From NCBI RefSeq assembly GCF_001969265.1, contig NZ_CP019304.1, forward strand, positions 4,464,001 through 4,528,000: 64,000 bases of DNA. The letters run 5' to 3'. Below are positions 49,173 to 58,463 of this stretch, one piece after another. Within the stretch, counting starts at the first letter, position 1; every line of letters begins with the position of its first letter. The stretch comes from Arthrobacter sp. QXT-31 (GTDB lineage Bacteria > Actinomycetota > Actinomycetes > Actinomycetales > Micrococcaceae). The notes beneath the pieces were generated by a model. It was not told the origin of the DNA, ran no database searches, and was given only the letters and a program-made list of their open reading frames with translations. The position numbers were made by a program, and so were the translations under genes.

Positions 49173-50687
49173 ATGAGCCAATACGTAATCGCCGTCGACC
49201 AGGGCACCACGAGCACCCGCGCCATCATCTTTGACCACAGCGGCAGCATCGTCTCTTCAGGGCAGATGGAACACGAGCAGATTTTCCCGCACGCGGGCTG
49301 GGTGGAGCACGATCCCATGGAAATCTGGGACAACACCCGGGAGGTCATCGGTTCCGCCCTGTCCAAGGCAAACCTGACGCGGCACGACATTGCCGCCGTC
49401 GGCATCACCAATCAGCGCGAAACGGCGGTTGTCTGGGACAAGACCACCGGCAAACCGATCTACAACGCGATCGTGTGGCAGGACACCCGCACCCAGCCCA
49501 TCGTGGATGAACTGGCGAAGGACGGGGGAGCGGACCGGTTCAAGCAGCAGGTCGGGCTTCCCCTGGCCACATACTTCTCCGGAACCAAGATCAAGTGGAT
49601 CCTGGACAACGTGGACGGCGCCCGGGAGAAGGCCGAAGCCGGGGACCTCGTCTTTGGCAACACCGACTGCTGGGTGCTGTGGAACCTCACCGGCGGTGTT
49701 GACGGGGGCGTCCACGTCACGGACGTCACCAATGCCTCGAGGACCCTGTTCATGGATCTCGACACGCTGCAGTGGGACGAGGAGATCCTGGGGATCTTCG
49801 GTGTTCCCGCTTCCATGATGCCGGCGATCAAGTCCTCCTCCGAGGTCTACGGCACCGTCCACACCTCGCAGTTGCTGCGGGAGGTGCCGGTGGCCGGCAT
49901 CCTCGGTGACCAGCAGGCAGCCACGTTCGGCCAGGCCGCGTTCGAGACAGGCGAAGCGAAGAACACCTACGGCACCGGCTGCTTCCTGATCTTCAACACC
50001 GGCGAGGAGATCGTCCACTCCAAGAACGGGCTGCTGACCACCGTCGGCTACAAGCTGGGGGACGCCGCCCCGCACTATGCCCTGGAAGGGTCCATTGCCG
50101 TCACCGGCTCGCTCATCCAGTGGCTGCGCGACAACCTCAACATGATCAGCAGCGCGCCCGAGGTGGAAAGCCTCGCCGCTTCGGTGAAGGACAACGGCGG
50201 CGTGTACATCGTGCCGGCGTTCTCCGGCCTCTTCGCGCCCTATTGGCGCTCTGACGCCCGGGGCGCGATCGTGGGCCTGACCAGGTTCGTCAACAAGAGC
50301 CACATCGCCAGGGCGGCGCTGGAGGCCACAGCCTTCCAGACCCGCGAAGTGCTGGACGCCGTCAACGCTGACTCCGGCGTTCCGCTGTCTGAATTGAAGG
50401 TCGACGGCGGCATGGTCGCCAATGACGCCCTCATGCAGTTCCAGGCGGACATTCTCGGCGTTCCGGTCATCCGCCCGAAGGTGGTGGAAACCACCGCGCT
50501 GGGGGCTGCCTACGCGGCGGGACTCGCCGTGGGCTTCTGGAAGGACCTCGGCGAGCTGTCCGCCAACTGGTCCGAGGACAAGCGCTGGGAGCCCAACCTC
50601 GACACCGACGAGCGGGAACGGCAGCTGCGTCTCTGGAAGAAGGCCGTCACCAAGTCCATGGACTGGGTCGACGAGGACGTGAGGTAA
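49173..50687 (+). CDS. glpK: Glycerol kinase
   Basis: Traps glycerol as glycerol 3-phosphate; 504 aa. FGGY kinase: [13 protein letters not shown] at the N-terminus, [44 protein letters not shown] and the C-terminal [19 protein letters not shown]. The HPr-phosphorylated histidine seen in firmicute enzymes is not evident. ATG behind CAAGGACGTCATC, 75 nt after glpF. Last gene of the operon. Confidence 0.97.
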   Translation: MSQYVIAVDQGTTSTRAIIFDHSGSIVSSGQMEHEQIFPHAGWVEHDPMEIWDNTREVIGSALSKANLTRHDIAAVGITNQRETAVVWDKTTGKPIYNAIVWQDTRTQPIVDELAKDGGADRFKQQVGLPLATYFSGTKIKWILDNVDGAREKAEAGDLVFGNTDCWVLWNLTGGVDGGVHVTDVTNASRTLFMDLDTLQWDEEILGIFGVPASMMPAIKSSSEVYGTVHTSQLLREVPVAGILGDQQAATFGQAAFETGEAKNTYGTGCFLIFNTGEEIVHSKNGLLTTVGYKLGDAAPHYALEGSIAVTGSLIQWLRDNLNMISSAPEVESLAASVKDNGGVYIVPAFSGLFAPYWRSDARGAIVGLTRFVNKSHIARAALEATAFQTREVLDAVNADSGVPLSELKVDGGMVANDALMQFQADILGVPVIRPKVVETTALGAAYAAGLAVGFWKDLGELSANWSEDKRWEPNLDTDERERQLRLWKKAVTKSMDWVDEDVR

Positions 50688-50708
50688 CTTTCCGCGTCCC
50701 GCTCCAGG

Positions 50709-50832
50709 GAGGAGGCCGCACCCGCCCGCCCGTCCCTGGCCGCTCCCTGACACTCGCAAGCTCGTGTCGGGGCCCTCGCGGCCAGGGGCCCATCGCGGTG
50801 CCCACCACACCCTGGCGGGGTGCGGCCTCCTC
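50709..50832. repeat. Three-tier nested inverted repeat between glpK and leuS
   Basis: Three sets of arms fold on one axis: 50709-50726 with 50814-50832 (18 bp, one bulged G), 50734-50743 with 50778-50787 (10 bp) and 50746-50753 with 50764-50771 (8 bp, one G-T), closing on a 10-nt loop. There is no T-tract. It may act as the glpK terminator, but its size suggests a palindromic interspersed repeat of the REP type. The rest of 50688-50893 shows no gene. Confidence 0.7.
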
Positions 50833-50893
50833 TCTTCCGCTACGTGTGCTTCCCGGCCGCCGTCGTTGTTTCCATGTAATGGTGGACAAGCGG

Positions 50894-50899
50894 TAAGGT
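50894..50899 (+). promoter_or_regulatory. -10 element of the leuS leader promoter
   Basis: TAAGGT ends 6 nt before the leader-peptide ATG, the spacing of a leaderless start. AAGGTG could alternatively act as a Shine-Dalgarno for a transcript starting further upstream. Confidence 0.4.
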
Positions 50900-50905
50900 G
50901 ACTGT

Positions 50906-50932
50906 ATGCGTGCGATCCTTCTGCTTAGCTAG
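50906..50932 (+). CDS. leuS leader peptide MRAILLLS
   Basis: Eight-residue [11 protein letters not shown] then TAG. It has three consecutive leucine codons (CTT CTG CTT) just before a pause-type hairpin and a terminator that precede leuS. This is the classic layout of leucine attenuation: when charged tRNA-Leu is scarce the ribosome stalls on the Leu codons and the terminator does not form. Confidence 0.75.
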   Translation: MRAILLLS

Positions 50933-50996
50933 CCGCTTGGTATCCCGAACGAATACGGATTATCGAGCGGCCGCCCCTCCATGTCGAGGGGCTTTT
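50932..50996 (+). promoter_or_regulatory. Attenuator with terminator upstream of leuS
   Basis: Hairpin 1: GCCGCT (50932-50937) with AGCGGC (50966-50971), plus ATCC/GGAT inside (50942-50945, 50957-50960). Hairpin 2, the terminator: GCCCCTC (50973-50979) with GAGGGGC (50986-50992), loop CATGTC, then TTTT. The leader stop codon TAG overlaps the first arm, so a ribosome finishing the peptide would disrupt hairpin 1, while one stalled on the Leu codons would not. The exact competing antiterminator was not resolved. Confidence 0.7.
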
Positions 50997-51060
50997 GTGT
51001 GTCCGGGGAGACCTTCCCGGCAGGCGGCGGGGATCAGACCGTTGTGACAGGACAGAGGTC

Positions 51061-53610
51061 ATGACAGAACAGAAGAGGGCAGCAGTGAGCGTTCAGCCGG
51101 AGACCGAAACCGGAACAGCAGCAGGTGGAGCGGAGACGCCCGAGGAGGGCGCGTACAGCTTCGCGGCGATGGAGGCCCGGTGGCCGCAGGTGTGGGAAGA
51201 CCTGAAGGTCTTTACCCCCGCCGACGACGGATCCCGGGAGCGCCGCTACGTGCTCGACATGTTCCCCTACCCCTCCGGCGACCTCCACATGGGTCACGCC
51301 GAGGCGTTCGCCATGGGCGACGTGGTGGCGCGCTACCTGCGCCAGCAGGGGTACGACGTGCTGCACCCGATCGGCTGGGACTCGTTCGGGCTCCCCGCTG
51401 AAAATGCTGCGATCAAGCGCAACGCCCACCCGAGCGAGTGGACGTACGCCAACATCGACACGCAGGCGGCCTCCTTCAAGCGCTACGCCATTTCCGCGGA
51501 CTGGTCACGCCGGCTGCACACGTCGGACCCGGAGTACTACCGCTGGACGCAGTGGCTGTTCAAGCGCTTCTACGAGCGGGGCCTGGCCTACCGCAAGGAC
51601 TCGCCGGTCAACTGGTGCCCCAAGGACCTCACTGTGCTGGCCAACGAGCAGGTCGTCAACGGCGCCTGTGAGCGCTGCGGCACGGCAGTGACCAAGAAGT
51701 CGCTGAACCAGTGGTACTTCAAGATCACCGACTATGCGGACCGGCTGCTGGACGACATGTCCGAGCTGCAGGGGCACTGGCCCGAGCGTGTTCTGGCCAT
51801 GCAGCGGAACTGGATCGGCCGCTCCGAAGGCGCGCACGTCCGGTTCGTGATCGAGGCGGCCGACGGACGTGCAGAGCGTGAAGTCACGGTCTTCACCACT
51901 CGCCCGGATACCCTGTACGGCGCCACGTTCTTCGTCGTGGCTGCTGATGCGCATCTGGCGCTGGACCTGGTCACCCCCGAGCACCATGACGCACTCATGG
52001 CCTACCGGGAAAAAGTGAAGGCCCTCTCGGACATCGAACGCCAGTCCACCGAGCGCGAAAAGACCGGTGTGTTCACCGGCCGCTACGCCATCAACCCGCT
52101 GAACGGTGAAAAGCTGCCGGTCTGGGCCGCGGACTACGTCCTGGCCGACTACGGCACGGGCGCCATCATGGCCGTTCCCGCGCACGACCAGCGCGACCTC
52201 GACTTCGCCAAGGAGTTCGGCCTGCCTGTGCGCGCGGTGCTGGACACCGGCGAGGAGGATCCCGCAGTCTCCTGGAAGGCGACCGCGGGGGAGGGCACGC
52301 TGATCAACTCCGGCGGCCTGGACGGGCTGCCCAAGAGCGAGGCCATCCCGGAAGCCATCAGGATCCTCGAGGAGCAGGGGACCGGCGAGAAGTTCGTCAA
52401 CTTCCGGCTGCGTGACTGGCTGCTGAGCCGCCAGCGCTTCTGGGGCACCCCGATCCCCATCATCCACTGCGCCGAGTGCGGGGAAGTTCCGGTACCCGAC
52501 GAGCAACTGCCGGTGACGCTGCCCGAGGACCTGCGCGGCGAGGCGCTGTCACCGCGGGGCACTTCGCCGCTGGCCGCGGCCGCCGAATGGGTCAACGTTG
52601 AATGCCCGAACTGCGGACGCGCAGCCCAGCGGGACACGGACACCATGGATACGTTCGTGGACTCGTCCTGGTACTTCCTGCGCTTCGTCTCCCCGCACTT
52701 CACCGACGGTCCGTTCGATCCTGAAAAGATCAACGACTGGATGCCGGTCGGGCAGTACGTCGGCGGCGTCGAGCACGCCATCCTGCACCTGCTCTATGCC
52801 CGCTTCTTCACCAAGGTCATCCACGACATGGGCCTGCTGGCGGCGGACGAGCCCTTCAGCGCGCTGCTGAACCAGGGACAGGTGCTCAACGGCGGCAAGG
52901 CCATGAGCAAGTCGCTGGGCAACGGTGTGGACCTCGGTGAGCAGCTGGACAAGTTCGGCGTCGACGCCGTCCGCCTCACCATGGTCTTCGCGTCCCCGCC
53001 CGAGGACGACGTCGACTGGGCGGACGTTTCGCCGTCGGGCTCCGCGAAGTTCCTGGCCCGCGCCTGGCGCCTGGGCCAGGACGTCACGAGCGAGCCCGGA
53101 GTGGACTTCAGCACTGGTGACCGTGCGCTGCGCTCGGTCACGCACCGGACCATCGCGGACGCCGTGGAACTGCTGGACAACAACAAGTTCAACGTCGTGG
53201 TGGCCAAGCTGATGGAGCTGGTCAACGCCACCCGGAAGACCATTGACTCCGGTGCCGGCGGAGCCGACCCGGCCGTGCGTGAAGCCGCCGAGGCCGTCGC
53301 CGTCATCCTCAGCCTCTTCGCGCCGTACACGGCGGAGGACCTGTGGAACGTCCTGGGGCACCCGGCGTCGGTGGCCAACGCCGGATGGCCTTCGCACGAC
53401 GAGGCACTCCTGGTCCAGGAAACCATCACCGCGGTGGTCCAGGTCCAGGGCAAGGTCCGGGACCGGCTCGAGGTGTCGCCGGCCATTTCCGAGGACGAAC
53501 TGCGTGAGCTGGCACTGGCCTCGGAGAATGTCCAGCGCGCCCTCGACGGCCGTGGCATCCGGACCGTGATTGTGCGGGCACCTAAACTGGTGAACATCGT
53601 CCCGGCCTAG
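51061..53610 (+). CDS. leuS: Leucine--tRNA ligase
   Basis: Class I synthetase of 849 aa. HIGH motif as [16 protein letters not shown] (near residue 70); an editing domain ([44 protein letters not shown]); a zinc-type [10 protein letters not shown] and CPNCG; and the KMSKS loop as [11 protein letters not shown] (near 617). The 40 residues before the core are Glu/Thr-rich. ATG 51061 lies at the end of a leader carrying a leucine attenuator, so expression probably follows leucyl-tRNA charging. Confidence 0.97.
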   Translation: MTEQKRAAVSVQPETETGTAAGGAETPEEGAYSFAAMEARWPQVWEDLKVFTPADDGSRERRYVLDMFPYPSGDLHMGHAEAFAMGDVVARYLRQQGYDVLHPIGWDSFGLPAENAAIKRNAHPSEWTYANIDTQAASFKRYAISADWSRRLHTSDPEYYRWTQWLFKRFYERGLAYRKDSPVNWCPKDLTVLANEQVVNGACERCGTAVTKKSLNQWYFKITDYADRLLDDMSELQGHWPERVLAMQRNWIGRSEGAHVRFVIEAADGRAEREVTVFTTRPDTLYGATFFVVAADAHLALDLVTPEHHDALMAYREKVKALSDIERQSTEREKTGVFTGRYAINPLNGEKLPVWAADYVLADYGTGAIMAVPAHDQRDLDFAKEFGLPVRAVLDTGEEDPAVSWKATAGEGTLINSGGLDGLPKSEAIPEAIRILEEQGTGEKFVNFRLRDWLLSRQRFWGTPIPIIHCAECGEVPVPDEQLPVTLPEDLRGEALSPRGTSPLAAAAEWVNVECPNCGRAAQRDTDTMDTFVDSSWYFLRFVSPHFTDGPFDPEKINDWMPVGQYVGGVEHAILHLLYARFFTKVIHDMGLLAADEPFSALLNQGQVLNGGKAMSKSLGNGVDLGEQLDKFGVDAVRLTMVFASPPEDDVDWADVSPSGSAKFLARAWRLGQDVTSEPGVDFSTGDRALRSVTHRTIADAVELLDNNKFNVVVAKLMELVNATRKTIDSGAGGADPAVREAAEAVAVILSLFAPYTAEDLWNVLGHPASVANAGWPSHDEALLVQETITAVVQVQGKVRDRLEVSPAISEDELRELALASENVQRALDGRGIRTVIVRAPKLVNIVPA

Positions 53611-53648
53611 CAGTACCCACAGGGTAATGGGGCGATTACCGGACGAAA

Positions 53649-53679
53649 TTCCGGCCGCCGGCACTGCCGGCGGCCGGAA
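53649..53679 (+). terminator. Hairpin after leuS
   Basis: A perfect 14-bp stem (TTCCGGCCGCCGGC with GCCGGCGGCCGGAA) around ACT, 38 nt after the leuS stop. There is no T-tract (AAACAAC follows), so termination strength is unclear. Confidence 0.5.
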
Positions 53680-53700
53680 AACAACTGCAGGAGGTGCGCC

Positions 53701-54729
53701 GTGATTGACCGCGAGCCGGCAGCCTGGCTGTGGTTAAAGGAGCATCTGGTCCGCCTCCGCCAGGCTACCAGACCGGGACAGGGCCCGCCCACGGGGGAGC
53801 CCGCCGTCGTCGTCCGCACCGCTGTGGTGACCGACTCTGCCGCCGCCCTGCCCGCCGACTGGGTCCGTGCCTTCTCCATCAACGGCCGGCTGGCCGTCAT
53901 CCCCATGCCTGTCATGGTCGGGGAGGAGATTTTCGGCGAAGGCGAAGACGACATCAGCGGGACCATCGCCCTTGCTCTGGCTGCCGCCACTCCCGTCAAG
54001 ACGTCCCGGCCCTCGCCCGGCCAGTTCGAGCAGGCCTACCTGGCGGCTGAGCGGCAGGGTTTTGAATCCGTTGTGTCGATCCATATCTCCGGCGGCCTTT
54101 CCGGCACCGCTGATGCCGCCCGGCTCGCGGCAGGCCGGGTCACTATCCCCGTGGAGGTGCTGGACACCCGCACCGTGGGAATGGCGCAGGGACTTGCCGT
54201 CCAGAGCGCCGTGGTGGCGGCGGCGGACGGGCGCGATGCCGCCGAAGTGCGGCGGCTGGCCGAGGAGCGCGCCGCCCGCAGCAAGGTCTACTTCTACGTG
54301 CCCAGTCTCGAGCAGCTGCGGCGCGGCGGCCGCATCGGTGCCGCTGCCTCCCTAGTGGGAGCCATGCTGTCCATAAAACCGATTTTGGCGGTCGACGGCG
54401 GCAAGATCGTTCCGCTGGAAAAGGTGCGGTCCGCAGCAAAGGCCGTTGCCCGGCTCGAGGAGATCGTGGTGGCGGAGGCCGCCGGCCGGCCGTTGGGGGA
54501 GGCCCGGCTGGCCATCCACCACTTCGGCAACCGGCCAGAGGCCGAGTTGCTCGCGGCCCGTTTGGCCGCAAAGCTTCCGGCCTGCCCGCCTGCCCAGATC
54601 AGTTCACTGCCTGCCGTTCTGGCGGCCCATGCCGGACTCGGTGTCCTCGCGGTGATCGTGGGGGAAAGCAGCTCATCGGTCGCAGGCTGCCTCGCTCCGG
54701 GCGCCGGGGATGGTGGGGGCTCCAGCTGA
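53701..54729 (+). CDS. DegV-family fatty-acid-binding protein
   Basis: Protein of 342 aa. The DegV fold starts near residue 40 with AVVTDSAAALPADWV and continues KTSRPSPGQFEQAY, VVSIHISGGLSGTADAARLAA, EVLDTRTVGMAQGL, FYVPSLEQLRRGGRIG and KPILAVDGGKI, all typical. Family members bind fatty acids; in Gram-positives FakB-type members present them to the kinase FakA. No fakA is seen here. The GTG start has AGGAGG 6 nt upstream. Confidence 0.9.
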   Translation: MIDREPAAWLWLKEHLVRLRQATRPGQGPPTGEPAVVVRTAVVTDSAAALPADWVRAFSINGRLAVIPMPVMVGEEIFGEGEDDISGTIALALAAATPVKTSRPSPGQFEQAYLAAERQGFESVVSIHISGGLSGTADAARLAAGRVTIPVEVLDTRTVGMAQGLAVQSAVVAAADGRDAAEVRRLAEERAARSKVYFYVPSLEQLRRGGRIGAAASLVGAMLSIKPILAVDGGKIVPLEKVRSAAKAVARLEEIVVAEAAGRPLGEARLAIHHFGNRPEAELLAARLAAKLPACPPAQISSLPAVLAAHAGLGVLAVIVGESSSSVAGCLAPGAGDGGGSS

Positions 54730-54872
54730 GACGGGTGCGGGTTCCAGGTCGAGGCGGTGGGCTTTATTGTCGGTGCCTCCTCTCATACTGGGGTACGGTG
54801 CCTCAACTGCTCACCGCCCTAGCAGGGTCGGGCCGCTGGTAGTACAGTCTCCCCACCGAGCAAGGAGGCCAC

Positions 54873-55058
54873 ATGTCCACGCAAGTTCACCACGTCGCTC
54901 AGCTGGACCGGGACGTGGCTGAGGAAGTCACAAAATGGCTGAAGTATCTGAAGGGCCAGGTGACCAGCGTCCAGTTCCTCACAACCACAATTCCCGATCC
55001 CAAGGAGCCGGAGAAGTGGCGCGTACAGTACGAGGCGTATATCACCTATCAGCGGTAG
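54873..55058 (+). CDS. 61-aa protein, unknown function
   Basis: Small, soluble, charged protein (VAQLDRDVAEEVTKWLKYLKGQV ... IPDPKEPEKWRVQYEAYITYQR). A strong Shine-Dalgarno AAGGAGG lies 6 nt before ATG 54873, and TACAGT 25 nt further up may be a -10. Codon usage is host-like. It stands alone between degV and comEA. I do not recognise a family. Confidence 0.7.
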   Translation: MSTQVHHVAQLDRDVAEEVTKWLKYLKGQVTSVQFLTTTIPDPKEPEKWRVQYEAYITYQR

Positions 55059-55115
55059 CCACGCTATCCACATAGGGCAGGATGTCCCTTTCGGCGGGGC
55101 TGCGCGCTTCCTAGC

Positions 55116-56201
55116 GTGGTGGATATGTCACGCCGGACCACCGGAGCCTTAGCCAGCACTCAGCCGCGCACCGGCGACGTCCGCGCGTCCGGTGGGGCCA
55201 GTGCGGGGGAGACACGGGCGGCCAGAAGGCTGGCTGCCTCGCTCGGACCGCCTGTCACCCCCGGTTTCCCGGGCGGCGAAGAGCCCGGCCGGCAGCCAGG
55301 CGGGGGCAGCACGGGGCTCCTGAACTCGGACGCTGCAGGCGGTTTCGCCTACGGCAGGCAGGCCGGTTCCGCCGGGCCTGCGACGTCTGTCGAAGTGGTG
55401 GAACCACGTGTGCGCTGGCGCCTCGGTGTCCGGGCGGCAGCACTGGTGGGTGTCCTGTCACTGCTGGCAGGAGTCTTGCTCTGGTGGCAGGTTGCTGCCA
55501 ACGGTCCTGTTGTCATTCCGCTTAGTTCAGTAACCCACGATGCAGCCGGAAAGGCCGCCAATGGCCCTTCCGGCCGGGAGAGTGGTGGCGCGGACAATGG
55601 CGGAACGGACAGCGGGCCCGGTGAGGAAGGGACGAACGTTGATGGGAAAGACACGGACGGGAGAGAAGCTGACGGACGGAACAGTGATGGGACGCCGGCC
55701 GGGAACGTTGTGGTGCACGTTGCCGGGGCGGTGAAGAAAGCGGGGGTGGTCCGCCTCCCGCGGGGGAGCCGGGTGCACGAGGCTATCGCTGCCGCCGGGG
55801 GCGGCGGCCCGGAAGCCGACCTTGACCGGCTCAATCTCGCCTCCCTGCTTGAGGACGGCCAGAAGATCTACGTGCCGCGACGAGGTGAGGCCGCGCAGGC
55901 TGACGCATCGGGAGGCCCGTCGGCGGTTGGATCGGCGCCGGCGGACAGCACAGGCGGGGGTGATTCAGCAGCCGGCGGAAGCCCCGGGGCTGCGGGCGAG
56001 GGCGCAAGAGCCAAAGTGAACCTCAACACGGCGAGCGTGGAACAACTTGCTGAACTTCCCAAGGTTGGCCCGGTGCTGGCCCAGCGGATCGTCGACTGGC
56101 GAACTCAGCAGGGCCCCTTCAAGTCGCCCGAGGAACTGGACGCCGTCGATGGTGTCGGCCCTAAAATGCTGGAGACGTTGCTTCCGCTGGTGACCATCTG
56201 A
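55116..56201 (+). CDS. comEA: ComEA-family DNA-binding protein
   Basis: Membrane-anchored protein of about 361 aa that binds incoming DNA in competent bacteria. A cytoplasmic N-terminus rich in Gly/Ala, one membrane helix (about residues 108-130, AAALVGVLSLLAGVLLWWQV), an Asp/Gly-rich linker, an SLBB domain (VVVHVAGAVKKAGVVRLPRGSRVHEAIAAAGG) and two C-terminal helix-hairpin-helix motifs (VNLNTASVEQLAELPKVGPVLAQRIVDWR; LDAVDGVGPKMLETLLPL). Start is GTG 55116 or ATG 55125; neither has a clear Shine-Dalgarno. One base before comEC. Confidence 0.9.
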   Translation: MVDMSRRTTGALASTQPRTGDVRASGGASAGETRAARRLAASLGPPVTPGFPGGEEPGRQPGGGSTGLLNSDAAGGFAYGRQAGSAGPATSVEVVEPRVRWRLGVRAAALVGVLSLLAGVLLWWQVAANGPVVIPLSSVTHDAAGKAANGPSGRESGGADNGGTDSGPGEEGTNVDGKDTDGREADGRNSDGTPAGNVVVHVAGAVKKAGVVRLPRGSRVHEAIAAAGGGGPEADLDRLNLASLLEDGQKIYVPRRGEAAQADASGGPSAVGSAPADSTGGGDSAAGGSPGAAGEGARAKVNLNTASVEQLAELPKVGPVLAQRIVDWRTQQGPFKSPEELDAVDGVGPKMLETLLPLVTI

Positions 56202-56202
56202 C

Positions 56203-58227
56203 ATGGACACCAGGAACGGACGTGTGCCCAGCCCGTGGAGCCGCTATGTCCAGGCTGCCGTGGACTCCAGCCGGGTCGACTCCACGCCTGCAGACTCCAG
56301 AGCGGCCGATTCTGCATTAGGGGATTCCGCACCTGCTGCCCCTGTGGCAGCACCGCCGTCGTCCCGTATTAGCCCGACGAGTGCCCTCGGCCGGAAGATC
56401 AGCGCTGACATCCGCCGTCGTTTGTTGCCCGGCGGGCAGGACGCAACCACTGCCCAACAGAACCGGCGGCGGACGGATCTCCGCCTTGCCCCGCCCGCCC
56501 TGCTGGTGTGGGCAGCCACCTTGGCCGGGCCCTGGCTGACACCGGCCACGCTCCTGCTGGTCTGGTGCGGGCTTGCGGGGTCGGCTGCCGTGCTGCTGGC
56601 TCTGGCTTGGCGGAGGAAGAAAGGCGGGAGACAACGGCGGCGCAGTTTCCTGACCACGCTGACTGCCGCGCTCATGCTGGCCGCGGCAGCGACCGCCCAT
56701 TCGGCAATGGCGTCAGCGCAGCGCTCCGACGGGCACATGGCTGGACTCATCACTGGGCGGGCATCCATTGTGGCGGAAGCCGAGCTCACCGGGGCGCCGC
56801 GTGCCCTCAAGACGCCCGGACCCTCCGGGCGTGCCGAACGCTGGATGGTGGCGGCGGTGGCGCGGTCACTGACGTCGGGAGGCAAAGTAACGCAAGCACG
56901 CCTGCCGGTGGTCATCGTTGGCGGGCAGGAGTGGCAGCACGCGGGAACCGGCCAGTTGATCAGGGTGACCGGAAAGCTTCGGCCCCCCGACGCGGGCAGA
57001 GTTGAGGCAGCCATCCTGACCGCGTCATCGCCGCCCGTCCGGCTGGCCGCGGCACAGGATTGGCAGCAGGCACCCGCAGCCCTGGGCAGGCAGTTTGCCT
57101 CCGCCGCCGCCTGGCTTCCGCCCGACGCCCGCGGCCTGCTTCCTGGCATGGTCACAGGTGATACCGGCGGACTCAGCGAGGAACTGGAAACCGCCATGAA
57201 AACCGTGGGCCTGACGCACCTGACTGCCGTATCTGGCGCCAACTGCAGCCTCATCCTTGGTGCGCTGCTGCTGGCCGCCCGCAGCGTGCGGCTCGGACGG
57301 CTTCCCGCTGCCGCATTCGCCCTGGCAGGCCTGGGGCTCTTCGTGCTGATGGTTGGGCCGGATGCCAGCGTCTTGCGGGCCTCGCTGATGGGCGCAATCG
57401 CTCTGGCTTCCCTTGCCGGCGGACGAGGTGGCCGTGGACTGAGTTTCCTGTGCCTGGCGGTCATCGGGCTTCTGCTCATCGACCCCGGGCTCGGCACAAG
57501 CTTCGGATTCCTGTTATCGGTCGTGGCCACTCTTGGCATCATCGTGCTGGGCAGGCAGATCGTGTCATGGATCCCACGTGCCATACCGCGCTGGATGGCA
57601 GCCGGGGCAGCCGTGCCATTGTCAGCCCAGCTGTTGTGCGGTCCCGTGATCGTGATGCTGCAGCCACAGTTCGCCACGTATTCCCTGCTTGCCAACGTAC
57701 TGGCAGCACCGCTCGTTGCGCCGGTCACGATCCTGGGGACTGCTGCCGTGCCACTGGTGCCGCTGCTTCCGTGGCTTGCAGCACCGTTGATCGGGGCGGC
57801 CGGGCTTTTCGCCACTGGAGTGGCCGGCGTTGCCAGGTTCGTGGCTGGGCTTCCGGGTGCGGCCCCGCCGTGGCCCGAGGGCCCTTTCGGACTGGTCACC
57901 ATGGTTCTGCTTTCCACCATCAATGTGCTGGCAGTCTGGCTGGCAACCCATCCCGCCCAAACAATCGGGTTCATCCTCGCCGCCCATCGCGCCACGGCCG
58001 GTTGCCTGGAACGGCTGGCACAGCGACGGAACCCGTGGCCGTGCCCGCCCGGCGCGTTCACTCGGCCGGGCCCCGCCCGCTCAGCCCGGCGCGGCTTGGC
58101 GCAGCCGTTGGGCCATGGCACGCTTCGAGTCAGCAATCCGTACCCCGGGAGGAACCAACAGTGGCCGCTACCTAGCCCCAACGATCCAGGACGTCGGCGA
58201 CCAATTCGACCACCTGGCGGGAGGTGA
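56203..58227 (+). CDS. comEC: ComEC/Rec2-like DNA uptake channel, C-terminus disturbed
   Basis: Polytopic membrane protein of 674 aa. The ComEC core has the hallmark VGLTHLTAVSGANCSLILGALLL (near residue 340), MVGPDASVLRASLMGAIALASLAGGRGGRGLSFL and DPGLGTSFGFLLSVVATLGI. No metallo-beta-lactamase domain follows. The last ~40 residues (from about 58110) are a low-quality Pro/Arg-rich tail read from the region homologous to the holA leader and start, in another frame, so the original stop is probably lost. It is coupled to comEA. A fragment of a second, similar comEC lies at 60612-60690. Confidence 0.85.
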   Translation: MDTRNGRVPSPWSRYVQAAVDSSRVDSTPADSRAADSALGDSAPAAPVAAPPSSRISPTSALGRKISADIRRRLLPGGQDATTAQQNRRRTDLRLAPPALLVWAATLAGPWLTPATLLLVWCGLAGSAAVLLALAWRRKKGGRQRRRSFLTTLTAALMLAAAATAHSAMASAQRSDGHMAGLITGRASIVAEAELTGAPRALKTPGPSGRAERWMVAAVARSLTSGGKVTQARLPVVIVGGQEWQHAGTGQLIRVTGKLRPPDAGRVEAAILTASSPPVRLAAAQDWQQAPAALGRQFASAAAWLPPDARGLLPGMVTGDTGGLSEELETAMKTVGLTHLTAVSGANCSLILGALLLAARSVRLGRLPAAAFALAGLGLFVLMVGPDASVLRASLMGAIALASLAGGRGGRGLSFLCLAVIGLLLIDPGLGTSFGFLLSVVATLGIIVLGRQIVSWIPRAIPRWMAAGAAVPLSAQLLCGPVIVMLQPQFATYSLLANVLAAPLVAPVTILGTAAVPLVPLLPWLAAPLIGAAGLFATGVAGVARFVAGLPGAAPPWPEGPFGLVTMVLLSTINVLAVWLATHPAQTIGFILAAHRATAGCLERLAQRRNPWPCPPGAFTRPGPARSARRGLAQPLGHGTLRVSNPYPGRNQQWPLPSPNDPGRRRPIRPPGGR

Positions 58228-58290
58228 CGCCAGCAGGGATAGTCCTGTGAGGCGGTCCGGAGGTATATCTCGTGATCCCCTCGGCTAACT
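58161..58290 (+). pseudogene. Degenerate copy of the holA 5' end
   Basis: From about 58132 the sequence follows the holA leader and first codons at 60761-60900: GAGTC.GCAATC, CCGGGAGGAA, CAGTGGCCGCT, AACGATCCA and CCTGGCGGGA all recur in order. The GTG at 58161 would read V-A-A-T then TAG, and single-base indels follow, so it codes for nothing. It marks the left edge of the phytase insertion. Confidence 0.75.
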
Positions 58291-58406
58291 CGAGATCAGA
58301 CCTACTCTGACAGCATTCAGCACGACAAGCTGACGTCGGTATGCCCAAAAATGGACGGAACGCCGACACGGTCGTCAGTCAGGACTTCGGCAGTAAGACC
58401 ATTCAC

Positions 58407-58443
58407 CACCCCCAACCCGGCGAATGCCGCCGGGTCCGGGGTG
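58407..58443 (-). terminator. Terminator of the phytase gene
   Basis: ACCCGGCG (58415-58422) pairs with CGCCGGGT (58428-58435) around AATGC; outer CACCCC (58407-58412) pairs with GGGGTG (58438-58443). It lies 20 nt past the phytase stop. No T-run in the minus direction. Confidence 0.45.
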
Positions 58444-58463
58444 TGTCCCCGCCCTTGGCGGTT

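Noticed and set aside
55059..55119. Inverted repeat CCACGCTA / TAGCGTGG before comEA
   Set aside because: Eight-base arms 45 nt apart are weak on their own and nothing else supports an operator or structure.
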